From Brevundimonas sp. (lineage in GTDB: Bacteria; Pseudomonadota; Alphaproteobacteria; Caulobacterales; Caulobacteraceae), in assembly GCA_031119155.1 (NCBI GenBank), contig JAVHYH010000163.1:1-7576 (forward strand): a DNA stretch of 7,576 nt. Direction: 5' to 3'. The notes below the pieces were generated by a model. That model was not told where the DNA came from and searched no databases. It saw only the letters and a list, made by a program, of their open reading frames with translations. The stretch's first letter is position 1. Every line of letters starts with the position of its first letter. Positions 1 to 5,485 of this stretch are shown here, in pieces. The translations under genes were made by a program, and so were the position numbers.

Positions 1-30
1 AAGCCCAAGCGTGGGTGGTGGCGCCGCTGA
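1..30 (+). CDS. rne: C-terminal tail of upstream gene, probably RNase E (partial)
   Basis: Frame 1 reads KPKRGWWRR and then TGA at 28-30. Only nine residues are visible, so this rests on one motif. In Caulobacter crescentus the extreme C-terminus of RNase E carries a GWW motif followed by basic residues that docks onto polynucleotide phosphorylase in the RNA degradosome, and this tail fits that pattern closely. The gene runs in the same direction as the M48 protease gene, which starts 65 bases after the stop. Seen: the short basic GWW tail and stop codon. Inferred: the gene identity. Another protein ending in a basic Trp-rich tail cannot be excluded. Confidence 0.55.
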   Translation, partial: KPKRGWWRR

Positions 31-60
31 AAGGCCGTGATTAGATTGTGACCATCACGA

Positions 61-76
61 CGGACGGGGGCGTCCG
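61..76 (+). other. Perfect 6-bp hairpin with GGGG loop in the leader of the M48 gene
   Basis: CGGACG (61-66) pairs with CGTCCG (71-76) around a four-G loop. It ends six bases before the ribosome binding site of the protease gene. A second inverted pair, CGTGAT (36-41) with ATCACG (54-59), lies just before it. Neither is followed by a run of T, so neither is a convincing intrinsic terminator for the upstream gene. They may be a Rho-independent-like stop with no U tract, an mRNA 3' end stabiliser, or chance in GC-rich DNA. Confidence 0.3.
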
Positions 77-82
77 GGTCTT

Positions 83-88
83 GAGGAG
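83..88 (+). promoter_or_regulatory. Ribosome binding site of the M48 protease gene
   Basis: GAGGAG lies six bases before the ATG at 95. This strong Shine-Dalgarno match, together with a well-formed signal peptide directly after the ATG, fixes the start. Confidence 0.8.
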
Positions 89-94
89 TTCGCC

Positions 95-1504
95 ATGAAC
101 TGGCTGTCCCGCCATACCGCCCGTCTGATCGGCGCAGCGACCGCCGTCGGCCTTGTGCTGACGGCGGCGTCGCCCGCCTCGGCCCAGAACGCTATCCGCG
201 ACACCGAGATCGAAACGATCGTCCACGAGTGGTCGGCTCCGGTCTTCACCGCGATGGGGCTGGAGCCGGACGAGATCGAGATCCTTCTGATCAACGAGAA
301 CGATCTGAACGCCTTCGCCACGCGCGGGCGGATCATGGGGATCAACACCGGCCTGATCCTGCGGACCCGGAACGCCAACGAACTGCTGGGCGTGATCGCG
401 CACGAGGCGGGGCACATCAAGAACCGCCACACCCTGCGCGACGGCGCCCAGCAGGCGGGCATGCAGCCGCTGCTGATGACCATGGCCCTGGGCGCCCTGG
501 CCATCGCCGCCGGCGCCCCGGACGCCGGCGCCGTCCTGCTCGGCAACAGCCAGTATTTCGGCACCCTCAGCGCCCTGCGCTACATGACCCACCAGGAAGG
601 CGAGGCCGACAACACCGGCGCCCGCGCCCTGGAACGCGCCGGGGAATCGGGCCGCGGCCTGCTGACCTTCTTCGAGAATTTCCGTTCGCAGGAAGTCTTC
701 TCGGATGCCCGCCGTTACCCCTATTTCCGCAGCCACCCGCTGTCGTCGCAGCGGATCGAGAACCTGCGCCGACTGGTCACCGAGCAGTCCAACTACGGCC
801 ATCAGGACAGCCCCGAGCGGGTCGCCCAGCACGCGCTGATCGTGGCCAAGATCCACGCCTTCATGGATCCGCCGAACACGACCTTGCAGGCCTATCCCGA
901 AACCGACACCAGCCTGCCCGCGCGCTACGCCCGCGCCATCGCCTGGTACAAGGATGGCCAGACCGACCGGGCGATCGCGGCGATCGACGTGCTGCTGCAG
1001 GAAGAGCCCGAGAACCCCTACTACTGGGAACTGCGCGGTCAGGTCCTGTTCGAGGAAGGCCGCCCCGCCGAGGCCATCAGCGCGCACCAGCGGTCGGTGG
1101 ACCTGAAGCCGGACGCCCCCCTGCTCCGCATCAATCTGGCGCACGCCATGATCGAGACCCAGGATCGCGACCAGCTCGCCCTAGCCGTGGATCAGCTCAA
1201 GCGCGCGACGGCGATGGAATCGGACAACTCCATGGGCTGGCGGCTGCTCTCGCAGGCCTATGCCACCCAGGGCAAGGAGGGCGAGGCGCGACTGGCCTCC
1301 GCCGAGATGTATTTCGCCCTCGGCGCCCAGCAACAGGCTACCCAGTTCGCCCTGCGGGCCCGGGACATGCTCGAGCCCGGCAGCAATGAATGGACCCGCG
1401 CGATGGACATTGTCTTCGCGTCCGGCGCCACCCAGGACGATGTTGACGACCTTGATCGTCGCAACAGCCGCAATCGACCGGTCATCGCCCCGGCCGCCGG
1501 CTGA
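95..1504 (+). CDS. Periplasmic M48 zinc metalloprotease with TPR repeats (BepA/YfgC type)
   Basis: The product is 469 aa. Residues 1-30 form a Sec signal peptide (basic n-region, hydrophobic core, ASA before Q31), so the mature enzyme is periplasmic. The M48 catalytic domain follows: HEAGH at 103-107 gives the two zinc His and the catalytic Glu104. EGEAD at 168-172 supplies the third zinc ligand (Glu168) with Asp172. HPLSSQRI at 214-221 contains His214, matching the His that gates the active site in E. coli BepA. A hydrophobic stretch (about 126-150) follows the catalytic helix. Residues about 275-425 are helical TPR-like repeats, clearest at 277-344 (AIAWYKDGQ, GRPAEAI). In E. coli, BepA promotes LptD assembly and degrades stalled outer-membrane proteins; a similar role here is inferred. 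The gene lies between the probable rne tail and a thiol oxidoreductase gene that starts 46 bases downstream. Confidence 0.93.
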   Translation: MNWLSRHTARLIGAATAVGLVLTAASPASAQNAIRDTEIETIVHEWSAPVFTAMGLEPDEIEILLINENDLNAFATRGRIMGINTGLILRTRNANELLGVIAHEAGHIKNRHTLRDGAQQAGMQPLLMTMALGALAIAAGAPDAGAVLLGNSQYFGTLSALRYMTHQEGEADNTGARALERAGESGRGLLTFFENFRSQEVFSDARRYPYFRSHPLSSQRIENLRRLVTEQSNYGHQDSPERVAQHALIVAKIHAFMDPPNTTLQAYPETDTSLPARYARAIAWYKDGQTDRAIAAIDVLLQEEPENPYYWELRGQVLFEEGRPAEAISAHQRSVDLKPDAPLLRINLAHAMIETQDRDQLALAVDQLKRATAMESDNSMGWRLLSQAYATQGKEGEARLASAEMYFALGAQQQATQFALRARDMLEPGSNEWTRAMDIVFASGATQDDVDDLDRRNSRNRPVIAPAAG

Positions 1505-1550
1505 TCCTCACGCCCGCCAGAACGCCTGCCAACACGCCTGAAAGCATCGC

Positions 1551-2351
1551 ATGACCGAAGAGACCCCTGCCTCCCGCCCGACGGAACCCTCCGCCTTGTC
1601 CCGCTTCCTGCAGGGACCTCGCGCGGGCGTCACGGCGCTGGCGGTTTCGGTCGCGGCGCTGGGTCTGGCGGTCTTTCCCTATTTCGGCGGAGGGACTTCT
1701 GACGCCGCGATCCGCAGCTATCTGCTGAATCATCCCGAGATGCTGCAGGAGATGAGCAACGCCCTGCAGGCGAAGCAGAACAGCGCCCTGTCAGAGGCCA
1801 TCACCCGTCAGGCCACCGCCACCCCGTCGCTGCTGGCCGCGGATACGCGCGACGCCGCCTTCGGTCCGGTCGACGCCAAGGTCACCGTGGTCGAGTTCTT
1901 CGATTTCCGCTGCCCCGGCTGCAAAGCGACCGCGCCGGACATCCTGCGCATCATGCAGGCCAATCCTGACGTGCGCTTCGTGTTCAAGGACTGGCCGATC
2001 CTGGACCGGGGAGATCCGTCCGGACCGTCGCACTACTCCGCCCGCGCGGCGCAGGCGGCCCATGACCAGGGCAAATACCTGCCGGTCTTCCGCGCCCTGA
2101 TGGCTGAAGGTGACCTGAATGCGGAGTCCATCGACGCCATCCTCGTCGCCAACGGCGTGAACATGGACACGGCGCGCGCCGCCATCGCCAGCCCGGAGAT
2201 GACCCGGCATCTCGTCGATACGGACACCGCTGCCCTCGCGCTGGGGCTGCAGGCCACGCCGACCTTCTTCGTCAACGGCCGCGCCCAGTCCAGCATCCAG
2301 CCGGACGCCATCGAGGCCGCGATCCGCGAAGCCAAGGCGGCTGCCCGATAA
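1551..2351 (+). CDS. Membrane-anchored DsbA-family thiol oxidoreductase, ScsC-like
   Basis: The product is 266 aa. The N-terminal ~24 residues are polar. A single hydrophobic segment (about 25-44) follows, with no convincing cleavage site, so the protein is probably anchored in the inner membrane with its domain in the periplasm. Residues about 51-73 (AIRSYLLNHPEMLQEM) resemble the ScsC N-terminal element, which in Proteus mirabilis ScsC drives trimerisation. The thioredoxin/DsbA fold covers about 108-262: VTVVEFFDFRCPGC places the catalytic cysteines at 121 and 124, and ATPTFF at 235-240 holds the cis-Pro loop (Thr236-Pro237). DsbA itself has CPHC; CPGC alone does not show whether this is an oxidase or an isomerase/reductase. 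ATG 1551 has only a weak GAAAG upstream. It lies 46 bases after the M48 gene and may be co-transcribed with it. It converges with a cluster of CxxC lipoproteins. Confidence 0.92.
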   Translation: MTEETPASRPTEPSALSRFLQGPRAGVTALAVSVAALGLAVFPYFGGGTSDAAIRSYLLNHPEMLQEMSNALQAKQNSALSEAITRQATATPSLLAADTRDAAFGPVDAKVTVVEFFDFRCPGCKATAPDILRIMQANPDVRFVFKDWPILDRGDPSGPSHYSARAAQAAHDQGKYLPVFRALMAEGDLNAESIDAILVANGVNMDTARAAIASPEMTRHLVDTDTAALALGLQATPTFFVNGRAQSSIQPDAIEAAIREAKAAAR

Positions 2352-2354
2352 GAC

Positions 2355-2385
2355 TGAAGGCCCCAGCCTGGCGCTGGAGCCTTCA
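2355..2385 (-). terminator. Hairpin between convergent genes, likely terminator of the minus-strand operon
   Basis: Arms 2355-2367 and 2373-2385 enclose a five-base loop. Read on the minus strand the stem is 13 bp with one G-U wobble; on the plus strand that position is a C-A mismatch. The better pairing on the minus strand suggests selection mainly for transcripts of the lipoprotein operon, whose last stop codon is nine bases away. It also begins four bases after the plus-strand oxidoreductase gene, so it may serve both. There is no real U tract on either side, which lowers confidence in factor-independent termination. Confidence 0.5.
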
Positions 2386-2393
2386 ACCCGGTC

Positions 2394-2666
2394 CTAGCCG
2401 CAGTCGACGCTGCGGATGATCCCCGTCGCCTCCTCGAAGCGGACATTCAGCCGGTCGGGCCGGTAGTCGCGCGTCGTCGGACAGGTCGTGCAGACGATCC
2501 GCACATTGGCGCCTGCGGCGAAGTCCACCGCGCCGACATGGCTGCCGATCAGCGACCGGGCGCCGGCGGCGTCGCAGGTCTTCGGCGCGTCCGGATCAAG
2601 CGTCGGCTGGACCGGAGCGCAGGCTCCGGCCAGTCCGACCACCGCCGCCAGTGCGATCAGCCGCAT
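2394..2666 (-). CDS. I78-like lipoprotein A with CxxC motif
   Basis: The product is 90 aa. MRLIALAAVVGLAGAC is a short lipoprotein signal with likely lipidated Cys16 (the residue at -3 is Ala rather than the usual Leu). The mature part has the peptidase inhibitor I78 frame: Cys31 before ARSLIG, then VRIV, CTTC at 59-62, TTRDY, DRLNV, and the terminal CG (Cys89). In well-known I78 proteins two cysteines (near the start and at the terminal CG) form a disulfide, and the loop before T-x-[DE]-Y carries about R-P-G-x; here CTTC takes that place. Its ATG lies inside the last codons of the preceding gene (10-base overlap), with only AGG nearby as a Shine-Dalgarno, so translational coupling is likely. 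Family assignment is firm at motif level. Inhibitor activity is not implied and may be lost, since the loop is rebuilt. Confidence 0.85.
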   Translation of the reverse strand: MRLIALAAVVGLAGACAPVQPTLDPDAPKTCDAAGARSLIGSHVGAVDFAAGANVRIVCTTCPTTRDYRPDRLNVRFEEATGIIRSVDCG

Positions 2667-2950
2667 CGGACCTGGCGGATCACGCCCGTTGCGTCGTCAT
2701 AGATGATGTTCAGCCGCTGGGGATTATGGTCCATCGTCATGGCGCAGCTGGAACAGACCACCCGCCAGGTCTCACCGGCCGGCTGCTGCGGCAGTTGCGA
2801 GCGGTTGGTGCCCACCAGCCGCTGGTACTGGTCGGCCTTGCACGCCGTCGGACCGCCCTCGGACGGCGGGGCGACGGGGTCGGAGCCGGTGGTCGGCGCG
2901 CAGGCGGCCAGCAGTCCGGCGGCGGCCAGGCTCAGGATCAGGGTTCTCAT
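2657..2950 (-). CDS. I78-like lipoprotein B with CxxC motif
   Basis: The product is 97 aa. The signal MRTLILSLAAAGLLAAC ends in a good lipobox (LAAC, Cys17), followed by a Pro/Gly-rich linker to about residue 35. The I78-like domain has Cys37, QRLVG, WRVV, CSSC at 66-69, MTMDH (His where its neighbours have Tyr), PQRLN, and the terminal CG (Cys96). The spacing from the second Cys of CxxC to the final Cys is 27 residues, the same as in lipoproteins A and C. The start is supported by GAGGAG at 2958-2963 on the minus strand, seven bases before the ATG. This is the best ribosome binding site of the three, and the gene follows lipoprotein C after 25 bases. Aspects after Cys17 (A18) give no clear inner-membrane retention signal, so outer-membrane sorting is possible. 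Confidence 0.86.
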   Translation of the reverse strand: MRTLILSLAAAGLLAACAPTTGSDPVAPPSEGGPTACKADQYQRLVGTNRSQLPQQPAGETWRVVCSSCAMTMDHNPQRLNIIYDDATGVIRQVRCG

Positions 2951-2957
2951 TGGAAAT

Positions 2958-2963
2958 CTCCTC
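2958..2963 (-). promoter_or_regulatory. Ribosome binding site of lipoprotein B
   Basis: GAGGAG on the minus strand is seven bases before the ATG at 2950. It is the only strong Shine-Dalgarno among the three lipoprotein genes; the other two appear to depend on coupling to the gene before them. Confidence 0.75.
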
Positions 2964-2975
2964 TGGAAGGTCGGC

Positions 2976-3320
2976 TCAGCCGCACCGGACCTGTTCGATA
3001 AGGTGGGTCTGCTCGTTGTAGAAAATGTTCAGCCGGTACGGCGAATAGTCCTCGGTGACCGGACAGGTGGTGCAGGTCACGCGGCGATTGACGACATCCA
3101 CGGGCACCGGAATCTCGGACCGGGGTTTCCCAACCAGGTTCTGCAGGTCGCCTGCGCGGCACAGATCGGCGTTCGGGTTCGCCGGCGTGCGGGTGCCGAT
3201 GGGCTGGTTCTGCCGGGCCTCTTCGACCGCGCGCGGCGCGGGGGGCAGAGCGACGTCCGACGGCGCCGAGGAACAGGCGGCGGCCAGCGCGGTCAGGGCG
3301 ATCAGGCCGCCTTTTCCCAG
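2976..3320 (-). CDS. I78-like lipoprotein C with CxxC motif, start uncertain
   Basis: The stop is TGA at 2978-2976. The reading frame gives a lipoprotein signal (GKGGLIALTALAAAC), a long Pro/Ala-rich linker, then an I78-like domain: Cys54, LQNLVG, RRVT, CTTC at 83-86, PVTEDY, PYRLN and the terminal CG (Cys113), numbered from a CTG at 3320. No ATG, GTG or TTG occurs near the signal peptide. The nearest ATG (3383) would add 21 residues translated out of frame from conserved holC sequence and give an odd acidic n-region. Starting at CTG 3320 gives a signal of 16 residues, matching its paralogues (16 and 17). CTG 3305, overlapping the holC stop, is another option. Expression probably depends on ribosomes finishing holC. 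The protein body is well supported; the start is inferred. Confidence 0.78.
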   Translation of the reverse strand: MGKGGLIALTALAAACSSAPSDVALPPAPRAVEEARQNQPIGTRTPANPNADLCRAGDLQNLVGKPRSEIPVPVDVVNRRVTCTTCPVTEDYSPYRLNIFYNEQTHLIEQVRCG

Positions 3321-3763
3321 CGCCCCTCGGGCGATTGCTTCCAGTAGGCCAGGTTGGCCCCGGCGTCCTTCAGCGTCTTCCATCGCGCCCGCGCGCCGTG
3401 CAGCGAGGTCTCGTCGCGTCCGTCGAAGAGGATGAAGCATCGTTCCAAGGTCTCCGTGTCGCCAAGCTCTGCCCCGTCCAGGATGAACAGCGCCTGAGCG
3501 GCGTTCGGGTTCTCGAGTGTTTCGGTCAGCAGCACCGGCTGGCGGTCGGCGTTGGGCTCCGAGGCGCGGCCGTGAGCGAGGAAACTGTTGTCCCGCCAGG
3601 TCCACAGATGCTCGTCCATGTCATCCAGCAGCCGCGTGTTGTCGGCCCGGACCAGCGCCCGCCAGCCCCGCTCACGCGTCTTCTCCAGCAGGCCGGGCAG
3701 CACATCGCCCAGGCTGGAGCGCTCCAGATGGTAGAACCAGATTTCGGGCGACGGCGTCGTCAT
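3302..3763 (-). CDS. holC: DNA polymerase III chi subunit (HolC)
   Basis: The product is 153 aa, close to the ~147 aa of E. coli chi. Chi joins the clamp loader to single-stranded DNA-binding protein in the cytoplasm, through binding of the SSB C-terminal tail. Family features in order: IWFYHLERS at the N-terminus, LLEKTRERGWRALVRA (24-40), the hallmark LDDMDEHLWTWRDNSFLAHG (46-65), QPVLLT (75-80), NAAQALFILDGA (87-98) and RCFILFDGRD (108-117). The C-terminal GRWEKAA ends in TGA, overlapping the next gene. ATG 3763 has no clear Shine-Dalgarno. The gene follows pepA on the same strand with a 110-base gap containing a hairpin, the same order as pepA-holC in E. coli. Confidence 0.93.
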   Translation of the reverse strand: MTTPSPEIWFYHLERSSLGDVLPGLLEKTRERGWRALVRADNTRLLDDMDEHLWTWRDNSFLAHGRASEPNADRQPVLLTETLENPNAAQALFILDGAELGDTETLERCFILFDGRDETSLHGARARWKTLKDAGANLAYWKQSPEGRWEKAA

Positions 3764-3780
3764 GGCGTCCAGAATGACGA

Positions 3781-3817
3781 AACCCCGCCCGCATATCCAG
3801 TGATCGCGAACGGGGTT
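3781..3817 (-). terminator. Hairpin between pepA and holC, possible terminator or attenuator
   Basis: Read on the minus strand, a 12-base arm (3817-3806) pairs fully with a 12-base arm (3792-3781) around a 13-base loop: ten Watson-Crick pairs and two G-U wobbles. It is followed by TTTCGTCATT, a poor U tract. On the plus strand the two wobbles become A-C mismatches, so the structure fits minus-strand RNA. It lies 57 bases past the pepA stop and 17 bases before the holC start. It could end most pepA transcripts while leaving some read-through into holC and the lipoprotein genes. The pairing is seen; its function is inferred. Confidence 0.45.
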
Positions 3818-3873
3818 GTCGAGTTTGCGGAGAATGCAGGGCTGCCCCCGTCAGGGCGCGGCCCATGCCGTGA

Positions 3874-5352
3874 TCAGGACTCGTAGGAGTCCTTGACCAT
3901 CCGGTCGAGCGTGCGGACACCCCAGCCCACGGCGCCGTCCGGCACGGTCGGGCTCTTGCTGTCCTTCACCCAGGCGGTCGGGGCGATGTCGATGTGCGCC
4001 CACGGCGTGCCGTTGGTGAAGCGTTGCAGGAACAGGGCGGCGGTGATCGAACCCCCGGCGCGGCCGTTGCCCATGTTCTTCACATCGGCGATCGGGCTGT
4101 CGATGTGGCGCTCATAGGCGGCCGGGATCGGCATGCGCCAGGCGTTCTCGCCCACCTTCGGACCGGCGGCCAGGAAATTGTTGGCCAGTTCGTCCGAGTT
4201 CGAGAAGACGCCCGCGTACTCCAGGCCCAGCGCGACGATCATGGCGCCGGTCAGGGTGGCCAGATCCAGCATGAATTTCGGCTTGAAGCGGTCCTGCGTG
4301 TACCAGAGGCAGTCAGCCAGCACGAGGCGGCCTTCGGCGTCGGTGTTCAGGATCTCGACCGTCTGGCCCGACAGGGATTCGACGATGTCGCCCGGACGCG
4401 TGGCGTTGCCGTCCGGCATGTTCTCGACCAGACCGATGACGCCGACGGCGTTCACCCTGGCCTTGCGGCCGGCCAGCGCGTGCATCAGGCCGACCACGGC
4501 GGCCGAACCGCCCATGTCCCACTTCATCTCCTCCATGCCCTCGGCGGGCTTGATCGAGATGCCGCCGGTGTCGAAGCAGACGCCCTTGCCGACGAAGGCG
4601 ATCGGCTGTTCGCCCTTGGCGCCGCCGTTCCACTTCATGATGGCGACCTGGCTTTCACGCACGCTGCCCTGTCCCACGGCCAGAAGGGTGCGGAAGCCCA
4701 GCTTCTCGAGTTCCTTTTCGCCCAGGATCTCGACCTCGAGGCCCAGCTTCTCCAGACCCTTCACGCGCTTGGCGTATTCGGCCGGGTACAGGACGTTGGC
4801 CGGTTCGGCGACCAGATCACGCGAGAACTCGACGGCCTCGGCGACGGCGGCGAAGGACGCGCCGTAGGCCTGCTCGGCCGCCTTCGGATCGCCGGCCACG
4901 ATGCGGATCGTCTCGATCGACGGCGTCTTCTCGGCCTTCAGCGTCGTGCGGTATTTCAGGAACCGGTAGCTGGCCAGACGGGCGGCGAAGGCGGCGCGGG
5001 CCGCCTGATCGACGGTCAGGTGGCCGGCGTCGATGGTCAGGACGGTCGCGCCCGACATCTTCACCGCGTGATAGGCGGCGCCGGCGGCGGCTTCGAGCGC
5101 CAGATCATCGAACTTGTCCGGCGCGCCCGCGCCCGTCAGCACGACGACGTTGGCGTCGACGCCATGCGGCGCGGCCACGATCAGGGTGCTGTTCGAACCG
5201 CCGGTGAAGCGGCTGGCGCCCATGGCCTTCGTCAGCGCGCCCGACGAGGCGGCGTCCAGCTGACCGCCCGAACCGGCCAGCGCGCGGCCGTCGTGGACCA
5301 GAACGGCCAGAACCTCGGCAGAGGCGGCCGAGGCGACGAATTCGATCTTCAT
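3874..5352 (-). CDS. pepA: Leucyl aminopeptidase PepA (family M17)
   Basis: The product is 492 aa, full length for the family. PepA is a cytoplasmic hexameric aminopeptidase using two metal ions to release N-terminal residues from peptides. The N-terminal ~150 residues are the variable macrodomain-like region; the catalytic domain follows from about 165. All active-site residues are present at a constant offset of 14 from E. coli PepA: Lys256, Asp261 and Lys268 in VGKGVCFDTGGISIKP, Asp279 in MKWDMGG, and Asp338, Glu340 and Arg342 in the M17 signature NTDAEGRL. ATG 5352 has GGGAG six bases upstream. In E. coli the same protein also binds DNA (XerCD recombination at cer, carAB control); nothing here shows whether that holds. 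It is divergent from lptF and precedes holC. Confidence 0.97.
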   Translation of the reverse strand: MKIEFVASAASAEVLAVLVHDGRALAGSGGQLDAASSGALTKAMGASRFTGGSNSTLIVAAPHGVDANVVVLTGAGAPDKFDDLALEAAAGAAYHAVKMSGATVLTIDAGHLTVDQAARAAFAARLASYRFLKYRTTLKAEKTPSIETIRIVAGDPKAAEQAYGASFAAVAEAVEFSRDLVAEPANVLYPAEYAKRVKGLEKLGLEVEILGEKELEKLGFRTLLAVGQGSVRESQVAIMKWNGGAKGEQPIAFVGKGVCFDTGGISIKPAEGMEEMKWDMGGSAAVVGLMHALAGRKARVNAVGVIGLVENMPDGNATRPGDIVESLSGQTVEILNTDAEGRLVLADCLWYTQDRFKPKFMLDLATLTGAMIVALGLEYAGVFSNSDELANNFLAAGPKVGENAWRMPIPAAYERHIDSPIADVKNMGNGRAGGSITAALFLQRFTNGTPWAHIDIAPTAWVKDSKSPTVPDGAVGWGVRTLDRMVKDSYES

Positions 5353-5485
5353 TTACTGCTCCCGCCGGGATGAAAGCCCCGGTCTTGTGCGAGTGGGATT
5401 GTTCGCGCGGTTTCACCGGCGCAAACGGGTGTGTATTAGATGCGCTCCCTCGCCGCTGGCCGCAACGGGCGATTTCCGTTCCTTT
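5353..5485. promoter_or_regulatory. Divergent promoter region between pepA and lptF
   Basis: This 133-base gap must hold the start signals of pepA (minus) and lptFG (plus). The pepA ribosome binding site is GGGAG at 5363-5359. Just behind it CCGGG (5365-5369) and CCCGG (5378-5382) form a small stem in the pepA leader. The only AT-rich island is around 5431-5441; TATTAG (5434-5439) could be a -10 for lptF, with TTTCAC (5411-5416) as a very poor -35, and the reverse reading TAATAC could equally serve pepA. An open frame in phase with lptF runs back to a GTG at 5387, but its sequence is unlike LptF. I find no clear operator. Confidence 0.45.

Noticed and set aside
41..1144. Long open frame (367 codons) on the minus strand opposite the M48 protease gene
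   Set aside because: It is low-complexity antisense translation with no recognisable domain, while the plus strand carries a signal peptide, HEAGH and TPRs.
1522..1540. Direct repeat ACGCCTG twice (1522-1528, 1534-1540) between the M48 and oxidoreductase genes
   Set aside because: It is two copies of seven bases in GC-rich DNA, readily explained by chance, with no second site in the window to suggest an operator.
2394..3320. Toxin-antitoxin or defence island reading of the three small genes
   Set aside because: All three are related exported lipoproteins of one family, with no cytoplasmic partner, nuclease motif or mobile-element signature.
3321..3605. N-terminal extension of lipoprotein C back to a start at 3605
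   Set aside because: It lies wholly inside holC in another frame, and a lipoprotein signal must be near the N-terminus.
3994..5373. Long open frame (459 codons) on the plus strand opposite pepA
   Set aside because: It is the antisense shadow of pepA, an unmistakable M17 enzyme with every catalytic residue. The shadow translation is rich in Arg, Gly, Gln and His with no family motif, as expected from high-GC third-position bias.
5365..5382. Small stem CCGGG/CCCGG in the pepA leader as a riboswitch or thermosensor
   Set aside because: It is only five pairs, does not cover the pepA ribosome binding site, and has no conserved aptamer-like sequence.
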